From Eremothecium cymbalariae DBVPG#7215 (lineage: Eukaryota > Ascomycota > Saccharomycetes > Saccharomycetales > Saccharomycetaceae), in assembly GCF_000235365.1 (NCBI RefSeq), contig NC_016452.1, positions 248,001-312,000 of the forward strand: a stretch of DNA of 64,000 bases, written 5' to 3'. The notes under the pieces were generated by a model that was given only the letters and a program-made list of their open reading frames with translations, was not told where the DNA came from and did no database searches. Shown piece by piece: positions 51,647 to 61,616 of the stretch. A program made the position numbers and the translations under genes. How positions within the stretch are numbered: the stretch's first letter is position 1; the number at the start of each line of letters is the position of its first letter.

Positions 51647-54600
51647 TTAATTGGGAATATGGTTACTAAATAAGGAACTTGGCTTGACGCCAGAAAGAGT
51701 GCTGCCATGATCCATTAATAATAGGCCATCAGCCGCACTAACACCGCCGTTATTATCATTCTCTTGATTTCCTTGGTGCAGATTATCACTATTATTATTA
51801 TTTTCATTGTTATTATGATTATTATCTCTTTTTGAAAGTAATCTTTCGAGAGATTGAAAATTGTCAGAAAATCCTTTTAAGAAATTGGAATGGACGTAAC
51901 TTTCATGGGCATGTAAAAAGATGCATTTCGCAATTATAATATATTTTTCTCCCAAGTGGTAACGCTCGGTGAAACTTTGTTTTAATCGCTTCCCTGTACG
52001 GTGTGATTCCTGGTGGTATTTTAACAAGTTCAGCGACGATGCTGTTGGTCTTGGTGAAGGCGAAGGCGGAGACATTGGCAAAGTGTGATTATTATTGATG
52101 CTGCTGCCGCTTTGGTTTGATGGATCACTGTAGAAGGCAAACTGGTTACACCCATTTTCCGGCATCGATAAAAAGTTCGAATCGTTAAAGGAGTAGACCA
52201 AAACATTGTTAATCAACTTTTCCAATTGTGAAACATTGATATGTTGGACCGTGTTGCTACTGCTTGCGGTGGCCCCATCTAAACGGCAATCTTGGTGGTC
52301 CTGGTGGTAGTAATTAGAAGGAGATCCTGCTCCGCCGCTCTTCCACAAGTTCAAAAGCTCCATATCAGAGTCCAGGAATTTTGCAAACTCGAGTGGGTAA
52401 AATGATGACAATACAGGTATGTAAAAACTGTTTGCAAGCTTCTTCAACTCTGTGTATATACAGAGCAATTTGAAATTTGGCGTGCATTCAAAGTCCATAA
52501 TAAACTTTATGATAACCAAAAAGTTGAAGTAGTAACATTGTAAGTTTAGCACAGAGATCCGGGATACATCAAATATGGGGGCCTGTGAAGTTTGTATTAC
52601 GGATGAAATATTCTGAATAGAAAAATTTAGTGCAACCAAAAAATCGGTGATCAGTTTGTAAGAACCATGGGCCAAAATATTAAATTTGTTGGAATCCAAG
52701 TAGGTTTCAAATATCAGGTCGACACTTTGGCAGCCCATTTGCCAACCTAAGCCAGGGTTAATAGAATTGAAAAAGATTATGCACATCAAAGTATTTTTCA
52801 ACACAACTGCATCCTGAGACAACGATTTGGTCGGGTCAAGTTGTAAATGAGAATTGTACGCAGTAGGCATTGAATTGTCACTTGATACCGAAGTTGGGGT
52901 GACATTACCGCTTCCGCTCAGATTTCCGCCATAGAAGCGTAAGTTAAGTTCTAGCTTTTTCGTGTCAATCTTCGTCAAAAAGATGTGGAATGAGTAGTTT
53001 GAGTTATTGTTAAATTCATAATATAGCATTGCCTTGGTCAAGAACTCGGGTATGACATGAGCACCCAGTGTGCTGAATGTAAAGGTCTGGTAAAACTTGC
53101 CAAATTGCATGGTATTTTTTTTTCCCTAGTAGTACTAGTTGTTGGTAGAATTGAATTTGGATCCTTATGAGTGTGGAAACATAATGCAGCAGAGTTCCAA
53201 GTTGGTTCATCGTCGGGTATCAATAAGGGGTCTAGGTCGGATTCCTTGAGGAATGTTGTGGACTTGATATTGTAAAAACACTTCAACATTTGGCAAATGT
53301 TGTAACAGTGTATGATGGTTCTGATTTTCGACTCGAAAAAGATATACTGCGCTTGACAAGCAAAATGGGGAAGCTGGCTAATAGAGCATGTCGTGGGGAC
53401 CAAATCCTTTCTGACCATGGTACATACCGCGTTAACTTGTTTCAAAAGAGTATTCGAGTGTTTTTCGGAAATTTCGTGCCATGACTCCAAGAAAAGGGAG
53501 TACAAGATACTCAAGGTTAGAGATTGAGTGAGCCATAGATTGCTACTCGAAGGGAGCTTGGCGGAGTTGCGTGTGTCCAGATAAACATGTAGCACGCGTC
53601 TAGAAATTTCATACATTTGTTCAGCTTTCGAGGAGGACGAAAATGCTGATGTTGAAGCAGCCCCCGCCTGCGCATTGGCGCCATCTTGAGCGCTGCTCCT
53701 GGTACCCCTGGCATCGGCATATAATGAACCCATAGTAGCGGTGAACAACGGCAAACAGACAATGTTGGAGTACTGGACCACACGGTCATCTGCCATGGAC
53801 GCGTTCTCGAGGCTGCCGTAAATGTATCCGCGGAAGGTTGCCAGATCCGACTGCCACAACTGAGGGTGAACAAAGGGAGAGTGGCATGTAAAATGGTCGA
53901 CGAACAGCGAAAGGTACAAATTCAACTCTCTGCATGAGGGCACAGACACGCTAGATCCTGTTGAGGTGCCCGGCTTGACACAATACAAGGAATAATACTC
54001 CAAAGCGTTGATGCACATGGCCCGTAGCTCCTGTGTGAAAAAGCTGCAGTGCACAGCGCTGGTGGCAGGGCTGCCTCTGCCGGTGCAGACGGTGCTGGCA
54101 CCGCTACTTGCAGCCGCCGCCACCGCCGGGTGTGCAGAAGACGTGATAATTGTATTTGCCATATCGGGAACTTCCATACCGTAGAACGAGTAGCCGTTCT
54201 GCATGAAATTGTCAAAGGTTGATAAAAAGTCATTAGCAGTGGTAATCCCACGGTGATCATTATGGGCATCGTCCTCTTCATTATCGTCGTGATTACTCTT
54301 TTTTTTACTATCATCATCCGCAGTCTCTGTTGGGCACAAAAACCTAAACTCGTTTGTCGCACTGCAGTCCGACATCTCTCTAGAACGCGAGGGGGACCCA
54401 CGGCCCTTTTGGTGGCCGCCCTGCCCGTGATGCGACTCCGAGCTGTTGTTGGTGGCTCCATTGAATAGCGAGGTGGCCGTTGGCGAACGGCTATCCACGC
54501 CGGTCTGCCAATCCGCCGGACCCAACGCCTGGCCAGTGGCCATGGAATGGCCCGCGCCTGCTGCTGTTGTCGCCGCTGTCGCCGCTGCCGCCGCCGCCAC

Positions 54601-55482
54601 GCCCTTGGGCTGGAACGGCGTATTATTAAACAAGGACTTCATCCGCCCCGACTGCCACGAGATCGACGAGGTGCTGTGCCGTGCAGAGGTCACCGTGCTA
54701 CCTGAAGAATCGGCCCCCGTCATCGCCACCGCCTCCAGCGAGATACTGTTCACGTCGTTGACCCAGCTGTTCGCATCGACCGGCGTGAACGCCGACAACT
54801 CCTGCGTCAGATCCACGGGCAGCAGCTGCGGCGTGGAAAACTGCACCTTGTCGCCCTTGATGGGCGCCGGCCCGTCGAGCGACCCAGCTGACGCATAGTT
54901 GTCCCCAGACTGCGCCGAAAACGAGATCCTGCGCTTCACCACCGGCTTGCACACACGCACGGACGCCACACTGCTTCTGCCGCTGCTACCAGCGGTCATC
55001 GACGGCAACGACGTAACCAGCACGCCCTCGCCATCCACAGCCGCAGCCGTCGCCGCAGCCGCCCTGCGCCGCTTCGACACCACACTATTCAACCGCCGCC
55101 TGCCGGAAGATGAGTGCGCAGACGCCGCCACCGCCGCTACCGCCGAACCCTTGCGACCCAACATATCCCCACAGTTACCCCCATGCAGCTTATGTGCGTG
55201 CCGCAACAGCAAGTCCCGCCGACTAAACCGCCGGTTACATATCCCACAGATATACGGCTTCTCGTTCGTATGCGACCGCTTGTGTCTGATCAAGTGCTCC
55301 TGCCGAGCAAACGCCCGCGTGCACGTATCACAAACAAACAGCCTGGGCTTCCCGCTGGGAGTCACACCGTTCAGCCGCAAATTCTCCGGCAGCTGCGCAA
55401 ACCGCTTATTGATCTTGGAATTCATATTATTCGAAGTAGTGATGATCCCACCATCCTCCGTGGTTGTGAAAGGAACCTCCAT
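51647..55482 (-). CDS. ADR1: Adr1-like carbon-source transcription factor; reading frame broken once
   Basis: The gene reads as about 1,278 residues in two frames (S. cerevisiae Adr1 is 1,323). Adr1 activates ADH2 and fatty-acid and peroxisome genes when glucose is scarce. Two C2H2 fingers lie at about residues 51-102 ([21 protein letters not shown] and [20 protein letters not shown]), directly after the conserved GKPRLFV. Long Ala, Ser and Asp/Glu runs follow. The first frame ends at a stop at 53038, the second is open from about 53110 down to 51647. They join at an A9 run of the coding strand (53115-53123): one additional A continues the frame without a stop. The ATG at 55482 ([10 protein letters not shown]) is preferred over a GTG 11 codons upstream. 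Location between RAD9 and AHA1 matches YDR216W. Sequencing error, decay or frameshifting are the alternatives. Confidence 0.85.
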
Positions 55483-56190
55483 ATCTGCTCTGCCTGCCAC
55501 AAAAACTAAAGTCACACTATAAGAATACCCTGGATGATTACAACAAAAAATAAACTAGAAAAAATAGACCTAATTTAAAAAATTCTCCGCTCGTCCCGGC
55601 CGTTTGCCTTGCCTGTGGAAAATGGCTGAGAACCAATGCTGCTGATGCTGATGCTGCTGCAGATGACAACGACGATAAAAAAATAATTAATTAGTTAATT
55701 TTTACCCAACCACAAAAACAAAACAAAAACAAAGGTTTCTCTCTCAAAAAGAAGCACAACTTTTTATTTATTTCAATTTCCAGATTTTCTTTTTTTTTCT
55801 CCTTCGTTCCTGAATCCGCTTTTTATTGGTTCGTTCCGTTTATTAAGCCGCTCTTCCGTGAGAGAAAAACAAGAATCAACACCAGACCACCCGCAGGCCA
55901 ATCAATCTGAAAATGCGTTAGCGAGAGGGCGCCAGCGAAAAAAGAGGCCCACGGCGCAGTGTGTTATATAGGCCATATATATATGTGATGTATATGTCGT
56001 GTGGTGTATTTTTTGCGATGAGCTTGATTGGAAAAAGATGGGTGATGATACACTTGTGAGCAGTCCGGAAAAAGAAGAGTTGTTTTCATTTTCTCTGGTG
56101 CGAGTGTTTTGCTGTTTCAGTCTGCCAGACCTTGAATGTGGTTGGTGGGCGGGTGCTGTGCAGGCAAGCAGGCGGGCAGGCGGGCAATAA

Positions 56191-56229
56191 CAGTCAAGCA
56201 ATGAAACCTCTGGTTTCATTGCTTGACTG
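56191..56229. repeat. Perfect hairpin, 18-base arms, 3-base loop
   Basis: Left arm CAGTCAAGCAATGAAACC (56191-56208), loop TCT, right arm GGTTTCATTGCTTGACTG (56212-56229), exact complement. About 710 bases upstream of the ADR1 ATG. Confidence 0.95.
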
Positions 56230-56455
56230 GTTGCTTGCGTACTATTGCTCGCCTGCTTGCTTCATGTTTCTGTCTGTATAAATGTCCCGGTTTTGCCGCG
56301 TTTTCCGAAAGCAACATACGCGGAACAGAAAGGGTTTTCTGCCTGGCGGGCAGATCAAACTTGGTTGTGGCAGATTGTGTGTAAACAGAGAGAATGTTTT
56401 CTTGTCGCGGATGCAGAGTCGATTCTGTACGGTCTGCTTGTAGAAAGTGGTACTA

Positions 56456-56486
56456 GCCGCTCTGCCCGCACAGCGGGCAGAGCGGC
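56456..56486. repeat. Perfect GC-rich hairpin, 14-base arms, 3-base loop
   Basis: Left arm GCCGCTCTGCCCGC (56456-56469), loop ACA, right arm GCGGGCAGAGCGGC (56473-56486), exact complement. It lies 227 bases from the first hairpin. Confidence 0.95.
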
Positions 56487-56817
56487 GCGCAGGGCGGACG
56501 TGTCGGCGGCGCGGTGCGTGTGGAACGACTGGATGACACGTGTGGTGGCTGTGGCGCGTGGCCGGGGGTTCGGAGTCCGGACAAAAGGTGTGTTGACAAT
56601 GTCAGAAACGCGCGGAGCGGCAGCCGTGCAGCAATTAGCCGCGCACCAGCCCTGCGTGGCACCGCACCAGACTCTACCTGCAGGCGCGGTGTGGCAGCAG
56701 ATCCCAACGGATCTGCCGCGGTTCCCGCGGGGTGTGGGTGTGGGATCGGCGCGCCGTTCTCCGTGGAGCGTTTTGGCGTGGGCGGTGTTTGAGGCAATAC
56801 TTAGGCTAGCTAGCTAG

Positions 56818-57909
56818 CTACAGAACAGAACCGAAGCCGAAGGTCAGCTTGATGGATCTTACGTAGAATTCTTCGAAGTTGGCTCTTGCCTTGTCTTCTT
56901 CGCCGATCGGGATGCCGCGCCAGGACACGACCATCTTGGTTTCGTGGAATTCTCTGCTTTCGTGGAAATCGATGTGCATGGAGCTCATTTGGGCAGGGTC
57001 CCAGTCCTTGAGCCGCCAGTCGAAGACCAGCGTTTTAGGGGGTTCGGCGTGTTTCAGGATGGCGGTGACGTTTCCGCCAAAGAGCTGGATGGCGTCACCC
57101 ACGGCCAACAGCGGGTTTGGGGAGTTGGTCTGGTGGTGCACGGGGGAGCGGGTCCAGGCGGGTATGCGCTGTTTGTCCAGCAGGGTGTTGTACAGGTCGT
57201 GGGCGGCCACGTTGAAGGTGGGTTCCAGGTGGATGGTGGTGGTGTTGCGGACGGACGTGGGCGCGCTGGCGGTGCTGGCGGGTACCGCCGCCGCGGCGGC
57301 GGCGGCGGGCAGCTTGCCGCGGTCAGGTGTTTTAGCGGACGCAGGGGCGTTGCCGCAGGCAACGCCCTGGAAAGAGGATTTCTGGTTCGCTTTGGTGAAC
57401 TGGGATTCAACTTGGTCCTCAGGCACCTGGATGTCATTGCCGTGGGCCGCCAACAGTTCATTTCCAAAGTTGGCGAAGGTATCGCGCAGTCTTGGCAAGA
57501 GTTTCTCGCGGATAACGGGCTTCACGCAGCTCAGGCGGGACGTCTCCTTGTAGATGGAAACTTCGAACTGGTAGTCTGCCGGTGTGGAATCGAATGCCAC
57601 TTCCGGGACGCTAATGGAGCCTTCCCAGTCGGTTTCGCCCTTGGCGCACGCATCGGTATTCTGATCACTTTTGACGTGCCCACTGATGGATAATGCAATT
57701 CTCAAATCGAATAGCGAGATTACTTTGCCCTTTCTCTGGTTGACCTCGCAGTCCCCCTCGATGCTGTTTATTTTCGAAATCGTTGCATAGACCGGGTCAG
57801 AGGCGTCGCCCGTGGCCAGGCCAACTAGCGTTTGTTCAAAGTACCGTTTGGCCCATTCGATGCAGTTCTTGTCAACCCAGTGCCAGTTGTTGGGGTTATG
57901 GACAACCAT
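56818..57909 (-). CDS. AHA1: Hsp90 co-chaperone and ATPase activator Aha1
   Basis: A 363-residue protein (S. cerevisiae Aha1 is 350) that stimulates the Hsp90 ATPase. The N-terminal domain begins with the family's NPNNWHWVDKNC motif at residues 5-16 and runs to about residue 155. It is followed by an Ala/Pro-rich linker (AAAAAAVPASTASAPTS) and the C-terminal AHSA1 domain from about residue 218 (TIHLEPTFNVAAHDLYNTLL), with the closing IKLTFGFGSVL. The stop is followed by further in-frame stops in a CTAG-repeated stretch. The expanded alanine linker explains most of the extra length. A heat-shock-type element is upstream. Confidence 0.97.
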   Translation of the reverse strand: MVVHNPNNWHWVDKNCIEWAKRYFEQTLVGLATGDASDPVYATISKINSIEGDCEVNQRKGKVISLFDLRIALSISGHVKSDQNTDACAKGETDWEGSISVPEVAFDSTPADYQFEVSIYKETSRLSCVKPVIREKLLPRLRDTFANFGNELLAAHGNDIQVPEDQVESQFTKANQKSSFQGVACGNAPASAKTPDRGKLPAAAAAAAVPASTASAPTSVRNTTTIHLEPTFNVAAHDLYNTLLDKQRIPAWTRSPVHHQTNSPNPLLAVGDAIQLFGGNVTAILKHAEPPKTLVFDWRLKDWDPAQMSSMHIDFHESREFHETKMVVSWRGIPIGEEDKARANFEEFYVRSIKLTFGFGSVL

Positions 57910-58067
57910 GGTGTTCCGCTACAGAGAGAGAAGAAAAAGGGAAAAAAAAGGCACTATATTGAAGATTCTTTTTTTCTTATGTTCTTTATATCGACCAGCT
58001 CAGCAGTTGGGAAGTTGGATGAGCATGAGTTGACTTCTCGGATTGGCCTTGGTCTGCTTATCCTTTC

Positions 58068-58092
58068 TTTCCAGAGAATTCTACACGGGAAC
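58068..58092 (-). promoter_or_regulatory. Heat-shock-element-like array upstream of AHA1
   Basis: In 5-base units: tTTCc aGAGa aTTCt acacg gGAAc. Three alternating units (the middle one with a single mismatch to GAA), then a one-unit gap and a fourth. This fits a gapped heat-shock element for Hsf1, about 160-185 bases before the AHA1 ATG. Aha1 is heat-inducible in S. cerevisiae. Confidence 0.55.
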
Positions 58093-58205
58093 CACACAGT
58101 TGGGTTTCTTATAAATTATGTACCAAAAAAAGAGAGAAATGAGGCAGTAGGGAGTATTTCCTGTTTCGGCAGTGTGTTCTAAAATATGTCAGGTATCGCA
58201 TCGTA

Positions 58206-60728
58206 CTATACGAATTCTGTGAAGTTTGTAGTGGTCATGGAGGGTAACCCTCCTCCAAGGAAGTCTAACATCATATGCATGCCGCCGCCGCCGCTGTACT
58301 CCTCAACATCCTCTGGCAAGACCTGGGTCATGCCTTCGAGGAACCATACCTTGTCCTTCACCTCTGCAGCGTAGCTATGTAATAGTTTGTAGTAGCTTCT
58401 CATGATTCGCATGGCGCCGAGATCGCCCGTCATGAGTAGAGCTAAAAAGGTTTTGTCCAACAACGCTGGGAATGCGAAAACCCTCAGTATGAATCCAGAT
58501 CTATCCTTTTCCTGGTGGAGTTTGTCTAAATATGCTAGCGTGATGAGGTAGGGGGAGTCAATTTCTACCGGGTACAGGTCAGCAATGCTATCATCGAAAC
58601 AGACGAGTTCGCTGATGGTTCCGTCTTCGCTATTGATAATGTCGCCGAGATCGCTCAGGTCGACGTTAATCAGGTTGTAGAAACGGGAATTTTGGGTCAA
58701 GGGCCAGACCGCTGTTAGTATGGTGGCTGCGCCTTTGACGTGAAAAATCCAAGCCGAGGTGGAGATGTCTCCGTTGGATATTGCTGGGTTTGGGGAGGCA
58801 GCGTTCGCTAATGAGTCCATTATTAATATCAATGCGCTGGCGACTAGGGCGTCGGTGTTTTCCTCGCAAATCTGTAGCACAGCTTCACGTAATAGCTTTA
58901 GGGATTCCAAGCGATGCAACGCTACGAAGGGCTCCAACCCACTCTCCGTACGAGAGAGGTGCGTTGCACTGAACGCTAATAGGGCATGCATTAAGAATGG
59001 GTACTGGAATGCAAGGTCTGGGATATGATCGGACCATATGTGGCGCTCGCTGATTCCTGCAGATATGATTGTGGGCCAAACCTGAGTGCAATAATGGTGA
59101 AACAGTCGTAAATCCACTAGGTTTAAACTACTGCTTTCCGTAAATTCAACGATCTTGGCAAATGAGTGTATGCTTTTTCCAGCTGCCATCGTTGATAAAG
59201 GGCTTTCATTCGATTTGCCAGGATCTATAGCCATTTCATTTTCTTCCTGGTCCACAGGTTTCGCATTATCTTTATTGGTGGTAGCAACTTGAGCAACTGT
59301 AGGTCTAGAATCCACCTGAGAACCGGTTGATACTTCTGTATTTCTCGAAGCAGACCCTGAATTGTGGGAATCTACTTTGCATATTGGTGATATAGGGCCT
59401 ATCGGAGAAATCGAGGGGTTGTTGGTTAAATTTGGAGCGCCCGCTCCAGTATGAAGATTAGCAAGAACTGCAGCTGCCTCACTATTGTCGTGCTGTGACA
59501 CGGAATGAGATTTGATAGTTTCCCGAACCTGTATTGATAGAAGCTTCTGTTTATGTGATTGATTAGGCTGCTGCTGCTTCTCTTGTTGTTGTTCCTGTTC
59601 TTGTTGCTGCTGTTGATGAACTTGTTGTTGTTGTTGCTGCTGCTGCTGCGAGTGCTGTTGCTGTTGCTGCTGTTGTTCATCTTGCCTCTGCCGTTTTACT
59701 GATGACTTTTCAAGCGACTCATGCTGCTGCTGATGTTGCTGTTGGTCGAGCACGATGTCTGAGGATCTGACTCGTGAGTCAGGCGCTATGGATGATTGGG
59801 CAACAGTATGTATAGTTCCAGATATTGAAGTATCAGAAGCTTGCGGCTGTGACTGTTGCTGAACCTGCTGTTGTTGGGGTAAGTCTTGTTCTTTCCCATT
59901 TAATGACTTCATTCCTAACAGTTCTTGGAAATCGTAGGTAATACCACCTATGCCAGCCGTTGGGAAAGGAGCAGATTGTCTCAAATTAATTATATTTTTT
60001 GGTAGCGAGGAAGTCAAATCTATTTGATTAGGAGACTGGGCTAACTGCTGTGCAAGATTCGAGGTAATCTTGTTATTTGAAAACATCGTACTAATACTGT
60101 TTGTAACATTCATACTTGCGCACTGAACTGGAGTTGGACTGTTGGGAATTTCGAAAGATGCAAATTTTTCGGAATTAGTTAAAGTCATCAACTGCGGTAA
60201 TAGCTGCGGTTGTTGTTGTATCTGCTGTTGTATCTGTTGAGCGTTGAAACTTGAACATAACGGTAAGGATAAAGTAATTTCCCGAGCGACATTTGAATTG
60301 TTGCCTGTACTGTTTATAGCGGGTGAAGATTCAGATCTAATAGTTCCAGTCCCTGTTTGGACTAATTTGTTGCATCCTTTTTCCCCATTTTCGTTGTTAA
60401 TTGTGGTCGTTATATACTTGATTACTGTTTCAACATCCTTGTTCTTTTTCCTTCTTGGCTTCGCTGGAGTGTATATACAATGCAACTTCATCTTAAAACA
60501 CTTCTGGCAACATGGCTTATTCTCATCGCATTTTACTCGTCTTCTTTTACAATTATCGCATCCATTCTTCGACTTCTTGTGAAACTTCCTCTTTCCTGTA
60601 GCCGTTTTGCTGACCTTTTTACCATCTATTTCAATGAGTTCAACGATCTTCTCTACCTTCTTACGTGGTTTTGTACCAACAGGTATTGCACTAGGAGAGT
60701 TAGGACTCATCTGAACATTGATTGACAT
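58206..60728 (-). CDS. UPC2: Sterol-regulatory Zn2Cys6 transcription factor (Upc2/Ecm22)
   Basis: An 840-residue protein; S. cerevisiae Upc2 has 913 and Ecm22 814 residues, duplicates of one ancestral gene. They activate ergosterol synthesis and sterol uptake genes. The Zn2Cys6 cluster has cysteines at 57, 60, 67, 74, 77 and 84 (GCDNCKRRRVKCDENKPC onward), preceded by a basic KPRKKVEK segment. The middle has long Gln tracts (QQQQQQQHSQQ near residue 360-395). The C-terminal ligand-binding domain, which senses ergosterol, covers about 540-840. It ends with GGGGMHMMLDFLGGGLPSMT, the glycine-rich stretch in which UPC2-1 type gain-of-function changes fall. The ATG at 60728 (MSINVQMSPN) is preferred over a TTG five codons upstream. 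Confidence 0.95.
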   Translation of the reverse strand: MSINVQMSPNSPSAIPVGTKPRKKVEKIVELIEIDGKKVSKTATGKRKFHKKSKNGCDNCKRRRVKCDENKPCCQKCFKMKLHCIYTPAKPRRKKNKDVETVIKYITTTINNENGEKGCNKLVQTGTGTIRSESSPAINSTGNNSNVAREITLSLPLCSSFNAQQIQQQIQQQPQLLPQLMTLTNSEKFASFEIPNSPTPVQCASMNVTNSISTMFSNNKITSNLAQQLAQSPNQIDLTSSLPKNIINLRQSAPFPTAGIGGITYDFQELLGMKSLNGKEQDLPQQQQVQQQSQPQASDTSISGTIHTVAQSSIAPDSRVRSSDIVLDQQQHQQQHESLEKSSVKRQRQDEQQQQQQQHSQQQQQQQQQVHQQQQQEQEQQQEKQQQPNQSHKQKLLSIQVRETIKSHSVSQHDNSEAAAVLANLHTGAGAPNLTNNPSISPIGPISPICKVDSHNSGSASRNTEVSTGSQVDSRPTVAQVATTNKDNAKPVDQEENEMAIDPGKSNESPLSTMAAGKSIHSFAKIVEFTESSSLNLVDLRLFHHYCTQVWPTIISAGISERHIWSDHIPDLAFQYPFLMHALLAFSATHLSRTESGLEPFVALHRLESLKLLREAVLQICEENTDALVASALILIMDSLANAASPNPAISNGDISTSAWIFHVKGAATILTAVWPLTQNSRFYNLINVDLSDLGDIINSEDGTISELVCFDDSIADLYPVEIDSPYLITLAYLDKLHQEKDRSGFILRVFAFPALLDKTFLALLMTGDLGAMRIMRSYYKLLHSYAAEVKDKVWFLEGMTQVLPEDVEEYSGGGGMHMMLDFLGGGLPSMTTTNFTEFV

Positions 60729-61616
60729 ATTTATAGGAAGCAAAATGATATTTGTCCCTTGTATAACCTATCTGATATGTTCAGTCTTAAGGCGCAGTAA
60801 TAAGTCAAACAGATTTTATTGAAGTCTAAACCGGTGATACCACTACCACCTAAACAAATACCAACACTAACCTGCTAGGCAGCAGTTTGACGGAAAGCAA
60901 TCTTTTGACGAGTACAATTGCTGAAGAAAGAGCCCAATATCAGATTCGCTTTCTCTTGATATTATTAATAATCCTTAAAAGTTGACGATGAAAAGTTCAC
61001 CTAAATGGTACCTGCGCTAGGAATTAATTAACTTTGAATCGAGCAGTGATGAGATTGAAAAAAAACTTGTTTCAAGAACTATATGGGGATAATGGCCAGG
61101 CCAGAAAAATTAGTTAACTACTTTGTATGCAGTAGCTATACTTACGACGTTTGTTGATTATGTATCTCAGCTAAGAAGTTCCAGTTTCATCGTTTAATTG
61201 GAAAATCTAAATTTCAATGATGGTCTTTAAACGACATCACCTGAGCGCGCAAGAAAAGCTTCCAATCTAGTGAAGTGAACTTAGAAACAGGCTTCCAAGA
61301 TTTCTAGCAGACGAGTTGTATGGAGATCAGACATTATTACACGTATACTAGTAATATGAGCTTTTAAAAGAGCTTTCCCGAGTATAATAATGGAAGATCA
61401 CTAGGAATCGTATATTCTGCTCTCGATGCACTACTGTTGAAAACCGTTTATTCGCACCAAGATGTAAATCACCTCTGGTTCCGAAGAGGGCAGATATTTG
61501 CAAGGGGTAATGCTCTTAAAGTGAGGGCGAACATTGCATTATCTGATGAATAATTGCCTTAGTTAGAAATTTGTACTTACGTTTTATTATATATACATGG
61601 TAGGCGACGACAGGCC
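60729..61616. promoter_or_regulatory. UPC2 promoter region with sterol-element match
   Basis: An 888-base spacer between two minus-strand genes. TCGTATA, the core of the sterol regulatory element bound by Upc2/Ecm22, is at 61408-61414, about 680 bases before the UPC2 ATG. TCGTTTA at 61200-61206 resembles the AR1/anaerobic variant but departs from it at the last position. The match fits the autoregulation known for S. cerevisiae UPC2. No gene is seen. Confidence 0.5.

Larger units (their letters stand above)
55483..56817. other. 1.3-kb ADR1 promoter / AHA1 3' region
   Basis: Spacer between two minus-strand genes. The ADR1-proximal part is AT-rich; the far part (56130-56790) is GC-rich and holds tandem GGGCAGGC-like units and two perfect hairpins (listed separately). 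Plus-strand ORFs crossing it have no recognisable protein character. Confidence 0.6.

Noticed and set aside
53517..54461. Additional minus-strand ORFs (118 and 179 codons) inside ADR1
   Set aside because: They are in a different frame from the zinc-finger frame, which is open over the same span and has the better protein character.
54446..55522. Plus-strand ORFs of 150-207 codons antisense to the ADR1 N-terminal half
   Set aside because: They are shadows of the alanine- and serine-rich coding sequence and zinc fingers on the other strand.
56879..57693. Plus-strand ORFs of 224 and 249 codons antisense to AHA1
   Set aside because: Mirror frames of a conserved gene with GC-rich third positions; Gly/Val-rich products without protein-like features.
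58206..58215. TATACGA match at the UPC2 stop codon
   Set aside because: It lies at the very end of the UPC2 coding sequence, not in a promoter, so a sterol-element role is unlikely.
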